Of a stretch of 9,719 nt of DNA, positions 6,297 to 9,719 are shown one piece after another. Location: NCBI GenBank assembly GCA_017515925.1, contig JAFWEB010000028.1, positions 1 to 9,719 on the forward strand, given 5' to 3'. Source of the stretch: Candidatus Saccharimonadota bacterium. GTDB lineage: Bacteria > Patescibacteriota > Saccharimonadia > Saccharimonadales > Saccharimonadaceae. Every line of letters starts with the position of its first letter. Positions within the stretch are counted from its first letter, which is position 1. Position numbers and translations under genes: made by a program. The notes beneath the pieces are model-generated. The model was not told the origin of the DNA. It did not search any database and saw only the letters and a list, made by a program, of their open reading frames with translations.

Positions 6297-6326
6297 TTGA
6301 CATTAGCATATGCGGTATAGTATACT
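6297..6326 (+). promoter_or_regulatory. Consensus promoter of the second secreted-protein gene, with A-rich upstream repeats
   Basis: TTGACA (6297-6302) and TATACT (6321-6326) are 18 bp apart; the start would be near 6333 with a ~50-nt leader. AAAGGA at 6368-6373 is the likely ribosome site, 10 nt before the ATG. Just upstream, TCATAAAAAA occurs twice (6272-6281 and 6284-6293), 12 bp apart, possibly an UP element or a regulator site. Confidence 0.75.
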
Positions 6327-6383
6327 AGGAATCACAAAGGTCATATAAATAAACAACAAAAAAATAGAAAGGAAAAATTTATT

Positions 6384-7091
6384 ATGTCCAAAAAATCTAC
6401 AAAAATTATTGCTGTTGCTGGCGTTGTTGCTGGTCTCGGCGTAGCTGCTCTTCCAGCAATGACATTTGCTGCTCAGTCCGTAAAGGGTCAGGTGAATGTT
6501 GAAGCAGAGGTTCTATCTGCTATCGCTATGACTATCGAAGGAAATGACGATACTGGTACTCATACTGGTGTAAGCACATTTACCCCATCTAACGCAGCAT
6601 ATATTGGTAATTATGATACCTCCACTGGTACTGCTTACAGCTCAAGCGCATTGCAAACTTCTGGCTCAAGAACTACAATTCTTCCAAATGCAGAAGTTGA
6701 AGGTGCTTGGGGAGCAGATGAGAATAACTTCGGTTCTTTGATTACAGTCTACACAAATGATGCTGATGGTTATAATCTAACAGTAGCAGATCAGGATACT
6801 AATACTAGCCTCGTAAAGGGTACTGGTGCTGGTGCTCCAGAAATTGCAGCTCTTGATGCAACTACAAATCCATTTGGTGCAGGCCACTCTGCATGGGGCT
6901 ACAAAGTAAGCGGTGGTTCTTCATGGCTCGCAATGCCTGGTAGCGGTGACACCCCTGCTTTGATTAAGAATGGTTCAGCTGTAGCTGCTGGTGATACATC
7001 TACTGTTCTTTATGCAGTTTCTACTTCTGCTACTCAAGCAACAGGTGTTTACAACGATACTATCGTCTACACAGCTACTACAACTAACTAA
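6384..7091 (+). CDS. Secreted surface protein, paralogue of the protein at 5400-6083
   Basis: A 235-residue exported protein without cysteines. The signal peptide is clear: SKKSTK, a hydrophobic core at ~8-25 and cleavage near TFA-A at 27-30. The mature chain is acidic, Thr/Ser/Ala/Gly-rich and probably all beta. It matches the upstream gene in motif order: TN-x(3)-GY (~124-130), paired Trp (WGYKVSGGSSWLAM, 171-184) and C-terminal QATGVYNDTIVYTATT. The two therefore look like duplicated and diverged surface proteins. A WxL-like role, binding cell wall or a WxLIP-type partner, is suggested by the nearby gene at 8656, but a canonical WxL motif is not evident. Its consensus promoter, A-rich upstream element and perfect terminator point to strong expression. 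Function unknown. Confidence 0.85.
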   Translation: MSKKSTKIIAVAGVVAGLGVAALPAMTFAAQSVKGQVNVEAEVLSAIAMTIEGNDDTGTHTGVSTFTPSNAAYIGNYDTSTGTAYSSSALQTSGSRTTILPNAEVEGAWGADENNFGSLITVYTNDADGYNLTVADQDTNTSLVKGTGAGAPEIAALDATTNPFGAGHSAWGYKVSGGSSWLAMPGSGDTPALIKNGSAVAAGDTSTVLYAVSTSATQATGVYNDTIVYTATTTN

Positions 7092-7107
7092 TTAAATAGT
7101 TAGATAG

Positions 7108-7133
7108 AATCCCCCAGCAATGGGGGATTTTTT
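7108..7133 (+). terminator. Intrinsic terminator with GCAA tetraloop
   Basis: AATCCCCCA (7108-7116) pairs with TGGGGGATT (7121-7129) around a GNRA-type GCAA loop, followed by T residues to 7133. It ends the secreted-protein transcript and sits 2 bp from the stop codon of the convergent minus-strand gene, which it may also serve, although the T tract on that side is weak. Confidence 0.9.
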
Positions 7134-7135
7134 GA

Positions 7136-7900
7136 TTAAAAAATATCTAGCCAATTGTCTCTAAATTTTTGCGAAATAATCTTAAAGTAATCTGAATTAA
7201 TTTCAGAAGTTGCTTTGGAAATTGTAGAATTTTTTGCCTGGTCTAAGGAGCTAAAAATCGTTTTGATTGCTCTTTCTAGGGAGTCTAGTTGCATCTGGGA
7301 TAAAACAATCTTAGTCTCATCTGAAACTCTCGGCTTTATCATGGCGAGTAGATCACCCCGGAGTTTCTTCGCCTCCTTAATATTCTTTAGTGAAAGCGGC
7401 TTTAGATGGCTTGCGTCATTTCTAAGTTCTATGACTCGTCCGAGATGTCTCAGAAATTTCTTCTCATTTATTTTTTCTGCTAACATAGTATTGCCCAGTA
7501 TCGTTATTAGTGTGTCTGGTGGCGTGATGTCGTTAATTTTCTTATTCGCTTCATCAAAGTCCTTGCTTTCTTTTATAACCTCTATAAAAGTGTCTATATC
7601 GACGGTTTTTGCTGGCTCAATTTCCAAGATCATTTTGATTTCATTCAGCGTTAGCTCGTCAATAAAGTTTTCAATTTCTTCTTTAACGTTACGGACGTTC
7701 TTACTGGATTTTTTGTGTGGCACACCGGATTTATTATTCACGGCTACGATGGCTTGTGGGACATAATTTACCTGTCTGGCAAAATTTTTTAGCAAACTCT
7801 TTAGCGCGAGTTCTACTCCAAATACTTCGTTTAGTACTAATAGTGATCGTTTCTTATTGATCTCTGCTTTGTCTGGTTTTGAGGTGCTCTCTGTTTCCAT
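7136..7900 (-). CDS. HEPN-like domain protein, putative RNase/defence protein
   Basis: A 254-residue, mostly helical, Lys-rich cytosolic protein with no signal or membrane segment. Residues ~145-190 carry LRHLGRVIELRNDASHLKPL, in which R160-N-x3-H165 gives the R-x4-H signature of HEPN domains; the following Pro-Leu-Ser and helix (LKNIKEAKKLRGDLLAMI) fit the usual second helix. Many HEPN proteins are metal-independent RNases in toxin-antitoxin, abortive-infection or CRISPR systems. I assign only the domain, not a named family. I chose the ATG at 7900 over an upstream GTG (7921) because AGGAG (7911-7907) lies 6 nt before it. The gene diverges from brnTA across a short palindromic control region, which suggests co-regulation or joint acquisition. 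No nucleotidyltransferase partner (MNT) is adjacent. Confidence 0.7.
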   Translation of the reverse strand: METESTSKPDKAEINKKRSLLVLNEVFGVELALKSLLKNFARQVNYVPQAIVAVNNKSGVPHKKSSKNVRNVKEEIENFIDELTLNEIKMILEIEPAKTVDIDTFIEVIKESKDFDEANKKINDITPPDTLITILGNTMLAEKINEKKFLRHLGRVIELRNDASHLKPLSLKNIKEAKKLRGDLLAMIKPRVSDETKIVLSQMQLDSLERAIKTIFSSLDQAKNSTISKATSEINSDYFKIISQKFRDNWLDIF

Positions 7901-7929
7901 AAAAAACTCCTGTTCTCCCACCTCTTTCC

Positions 7930-7950
7930 ATTATAATATCATATTATAAT
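7930..7950. promoter_or_regulatory. Perfect 21-bp palindrome in the divergent HEPN/brnT control region
   Basis: Ten-base arms ATTATAATAT and ATATTATAAT flank a single C. The left arm contains, on the minus strand, -10-like boxes for the HEPN gene (TATAAT 7935-7930, or TGA-TATTAT 7941-7933). It is therefore placed to act both as promoter and as a binding site for a dimeric repressor. Confidence 0.6.
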
Positions 7951-7961
7951 ACAATTGTATT
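7948..7961. promoter_or_regulatory. Perfect 14-bp palindrome overlapping the brnT -35, candidate BrnA operator
   Basis: AATACAATTGTATT is self-complementary over all 14 bases and overlaps the -35 box (TTGCAT from 7960) by two bases. BrnA antitoxins are ribbon-helix-helix DNA-binding proteins that repress their own operon in the characterised Brucella system, so this is the likeliest operator. Binding here is inferred. Confidence 0.55.
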
Positions 7962-7988
7962 GCATTTTGTATTCTTTTTTGATATAAT
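7960..7988 (+). promoter_or_regulatory. brnTA promoter, extended -10, leaderless
   Basis: TTGCAT (7960-7965), a 17-bp spacer ending in TGA (7980-7982), and TATAAT (7983-7988). The brnT ATG is at 7995, 6 nt past the -10, with no Shine-Dalgarno, so the transcript probably begins at or next to the start codon. Confidence 0.7.
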
Positions 7989-7994
7989 TAGATT

Positions 7995-8288
7995 ATGGTA
8001 AAAAGTATTGACGGAATCAAAGTTGAGTGGAGTGAATCCAAGAATGCTGTGAACGTCAAGAAACACGGCTTATCATTTGAAACTGCAGCCCTAGTCTTTG
8101 AGGATGTCAATAGGGTTGAGTTTTATGATACCGTCCATAGCGTTGGCGAGGATAGGTATATCACCATCGGCATAGTCAATAAGCTGATTACGGTTGTATA
8201 TACTGAGCGCGTCAAGGCTTTAAGAATAATCTCCGCTAGGGTGGCCACAGCGGCGGAAAGGAAAATATATCATGGAAAAAATCACTAG
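7995..8288 (+). CDS. brnT: BrnT-family ribonuclease toxin
   Basis: BrnT is a RelE-like ribonuclease toxin that inhibits translation and is neutralised by BrnA. The 97-residue length is normal. Family landmarks are all present: an N-terminal EWSESKN segment (10-17), KKHGLSFETAALVFED (22-37), HSVGEDRYITIG (48-59), then TERVKALRIISARVAT (70-85) and the terminal ERKIY (88-92). The basic and polar residues usually linked to activity (K23/H24, R77, S80, R82, R89) are kept, so the toxin looks intact. The gene seems leaderless, and its end overlaps the antitoxin start by 17 nt, the usual toxin-first order for this family. The upstream palindromes suit antitoxin autoregulation. Confidence 0.93.
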   Translation: MVKSIDGIKVEWSESKNAVNVKKHGLSFETAALVFEDVNRVEFYDTVHSVGEDRYITIGIVNKLITVVYTERVKALRIISARVATAAERKIYHGKNH

Positions 8289-8589
8289 AAAGACTATCAA
8301 GCCAGGTCAGAAATTGACCGCAAAACAAATCAAAGAGATAGAAGACGCATCTCGTCGTCCTATCGTTTTTGACGACGATAGTCCAGAATTTACTTATGAA
8401 GAAATGTTAAAGATGATCAAAGAAACTAAAAAACGTCGTGAAGAGCCTAAAAAACAAGTTATTACACTTAGGCTTTCTACCCCTACCGTCAACAAAGCAA
8501 AAGCCGTAGGGAAGGGCTATACTAGTTTTTTGAGTCGTTTGGTAGAAAACGCTATCAACGATAAAGACATCGTTTCTCGTAGTCTATAA
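8272..8589 (+). CDS. brnA: BrnA-family antitoxin
   Basis: BrnA binds and blocks BrnT and, as a ribbon-helix-helix dimer, represses the operon. This 105-residue protein has the expected two parts: an acidic/basic N-terminal half with LTAKQIKEIEDASRRPIVFDDD and a helix TYEEMLKMI that should contact the toxin, and a C-terminal ribbon (KKQVITLRLS, 60-69) followed by two helices with GKGYTSFLSRLVENAI (80-95). The ATG lies inside the brnT frame with GGAAAGGA at 8255-8262 upstream, implying coupled translation. It is the only gene of the pair with a ribosome site. No terminator is evident after the stop; the promoter of the next gene begins 16 nt later. Confidence 0.9.
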   Translation: MEKITRKTIKPGQKLTAKQIKEIEDASRRPIVFDDDSPEFTYEEMLKMIKETKKRREEPKKQVITLRLSTPTVNKAKAVGKGYTSFLSRLVENAINDKDIVSRSL

Positions 8590-8604
8590 TTTTGAATTTC
8601 CCAC

Positions 8605-8633
8605 TTGTCATCCTCACTCTGTTCGTGTATAAT
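8605..8633 (+). promoter_or_regulatory. Promoter of the WxLIP-like gene
   Basis: TTGTCA (8605-8610), 17 bp, then TATAAT (8628-8633). Transcription would start near 8640, just before AAGGAGG (8646-8652), leaving a leader of only ~16 nt. This also argues that the true start is the ATG at 8656 and not the TTG at 8605. Confidence 0.75.
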
Positions 8634-8655
8634 GTATCACATAACAAGGAGGTTA

Positions 8656-9621
8656 ATGGCTAAAAAATTAAAAGTATTTCTTGCTGCTCTTGTCGCAGTC
8701 GCAACTTTCGGAATTTATAATGCATTTTCTACGGGCACAGCTTATGCAGACGATACAGATCGTCATCCTATCCTATTACAAATTTCTCCTACCAAGCAGA
8801 AGATTTCCCTCACTCCGGGTTCTTCTTACGTAGGATCGTTTAAGGTTCACAATGCTGGCACCATGCCTTTCACCTATTCCGTCTCTGCCACGCCATATAG
8901 CGTGACGAATGAAGAATACAGCCCTAACTATACTGATTTGGCGCATTATTCTCAGATGTCAGACTGGATCACATTTGACGAATCTACCAAGACCGGCACT
9001 ATCGAGCCTGGCACTATCGTAGACGTTGCATTCACCGTCAACGTCCCTACTGATGTCCCATCCGGCACTCAATATGCCGCCCTGATGGCTCAGACCGAAG
9101 ATGGTAACGCGGAAAACGCTACCGTCGCTGTTGTCCACCGTGTTGGTATGATCTTAGCAGCTACTGTCCCAGGCGAGACTCGCGCTACTGGTGAGATTGT
9201 TAAGAATAATGTCAGCTCATTCTACTTCTCACCTCCAGTCACTATGTCTTCCTTGGTGAAGAACACTGGTAACGTCGAGCAGACTGCTACTTACACTTAC
9301 AAAATTTATCCATTATTCTCTAATGAAGCCCTCTATAGCAACGAGGAAAAACCACAAACACTAGATATTATCCCAGAAACCAGCCGTTTTAATTCTATGA
9401 CTTGGGAAGGCGCACCACAACTAGGCATCTTCTGGATGGAGCAGAGTATTGACTTTGCCGGAGAGGTCAATACCGTTGGCAAGCTGGTCCTCATCTGTCC
9501 ACTCTGGTTGCTCATCGTTGTAATCGTATTCCTAGTCGCTGCTATTCTCTGGCTTGTTAATCGTTCCAAAAAGCGTGGGCAACGTAGAAGTTCATCACAA
9601 AAGGAGGAAACTAATGCTTAA
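8656..9621 (+). CDS. WxLIP (DUF916)-like membrane-anchored cell-surface protein
   Basis: A 321-residue exported protein. The signal peptide covers 1-31 (cleavage near AYA-DD), followed by an extracellular part of ~245 residues, one membrane helix (~278-301) and a short basic tail (NRSKKRGQRR). The N-terminal domain begins RHPILLQISPTKQKISLTPG and continues FKVHNAG, a beta-sandwich opening typical of WxL-interacting proteins; the second part (VTMSSLVKNTGNVEQTATYTYKIYP, ~195-219) also fits that two-domain layout. In firmicutes, WxLIPs bind peptidoglycan and WxL proteins at the cell surface; carrying that role over to this organism is inference. The start was moved to the ATG at 8656 because AAGGAGG sits 3 nt before it and the signal peptide begins there. 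The 3' end overlaps the next gene by 8 nt. Confidence 0.82.
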   Translation: MAKKLKVFLAALVAVATFGIYNAFSTGTAYADDTDRHPILLQISPTKQKISLTPGSSYVGSFKVHNAGTMPFTYSVSATPYSVTNEEYSPNYTDLAHYSQMSDWITFDESTKTGTIEPGTIVDVAFTVNVPTDVPSGTQYAALMAQTEDGNAENATVAVVHRVGMILAATVPGETRATGEIVKNNVSSFYFSPPVTMSSLVKNTGNVEQTATYTYKIYPLFSNEALYSNEEKPQTLDIIPETSRFNSMTWEGAPQLGIFWMEQSIDFAGEVNTVGKLVLICPLWLLIVVIVFLVAAILWLVNRSKKRGQRRSSSQKEETNA

Positions 9622-9719
9622 GAAAATTACCAAAGTAATTGTCGCATTGATCACCATCGCTGCGATGACGATTGCGCCGCTCACCTCTGCTTACGCCGAA
9701 GGCGAAGAAGAGCAGAACG
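9614..9719 (+). CDS. Secreted protein, N-terminal fragment (runs off the window)
   Basis: Thirty-five codons are visible: MLKKITK, a hydrophobic core, then TSAYA-EGEEEQN, a standard signal peptide followed by an acidic start of the mature chain. AAGGAGG at 9601-9607 lies 6 nt before the ATG, inside the end of the WxLIP-like gene, and the two frames overlap by 8 nt, so translation is probably coupled. Given the partner, a WxL-type or other surface protein is likely, but the visible part cannot decide. Confidence 0.8.
   Translation, partial: MLKKITKVIVALITIAAMTIAPLTSAYAEGEEEQN

Noticed and set aside
7215..7766. 183-codon plus-strand ORF opposite the HEPN-like gene
   Set aside because: It is antisense to a well-supported gene, has a Ser/Phe/Leu-rich composition typical of a reversed Lys/Glu-rich frame, and no ribosome site.
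7901..7921. Upstream GTG start of the HEPN-like gene
   Set aside because: No properly spaced ribosome site precedes it, whereas AGGAG lies 6 nt before the ATG at 7900.
8605..8655. Upstream TTG start extending the WxLIP-like protein by 17 residues
   Set aside because: This stretch contains the promoter boxes, and AAGGAGG plus the signal peptide place the start at the ATG at 8656.
1..9719. Alternative genetic code with TGA as sense
   Set aside because: No gene stops with TGA, but all frames are full-length without reading through TGA, and about eleven stops are too few to judge.

Overview
The window looks like a chromosomal segment from a Gram-positive-type bacterium with a reduced genome. 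Candidatus Saccharibacteria (TM7) or a close Patescibacteria/CPR relative is my best guess. The signs are a shortened, cysteine-free UvrC, the uvrC / four-helix holin-like / secG / membrane-anchored oligopeptide-binding-protein gene order, secreted proteins with no lipobox or sortase signal, tight gene spacing, and several genes that appear to be transcribed leaderless. This is inference from gene content; no marker gene here fixes the taxonomy. All the apparent stop codons are TAA or TAG, and the reading frames make sense under the standard bacterial code.

Left part (1-4862), all on the + strand: an anchored extracellular protein of unknown function; uvrC (nucleotide excision repair) without its Fe-S cysteines and without the C-terminal helix-hairpin-helix domain; a small four-helix membrane protein of the phage-holin-IV/YvlD type; secG; and a family-5 peptide-binding protein held by an N-terminal membrane helix. 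Extended -10 boxes lie directly in front of uvrC and of the holin-like gene.

Middle (4862-5400): about 290 bp of gene-free DNA filled with a repeat array. Two adjacent units of 84 and 85 bp keep a common backbone while their hairpin stems differ in sequence but stay paired, and two shorter units follow. Every unit boundary resembles the 3' end of the adjacent tRNA-Leu(GAG) gene. Next comes a roughly 100-bp palindrome with a bidirectional terminator at its centre, one arm of which is the 3' end of the tRNA-Leu gene itself. The tRNA promoter and a strong promoter for a secreted protein diverge from the far side.

Right part (5400-9719): two related, apparently highly expressed secreted proteins, each with its own consensus promoter and terminator, separated by a 300-bp spacer that may encode a small minus-strand structured RNA. 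A three-gene defence/toxin-antitoxin block follows: a minus-strand protein with a HEPN-like R-x4-H motif, divergent from brnT-brnA and sharing a 73-bp control region with two perfect palindromes. Then comes a WxLIP (DUF916)-like anchored protein translationally coupled to a further secreted protein that runs off the window. The surface-protein genes on both sides of the HEPN/brnTA block suggest that a cell-surface locus was interrupted by this accessory cassette.
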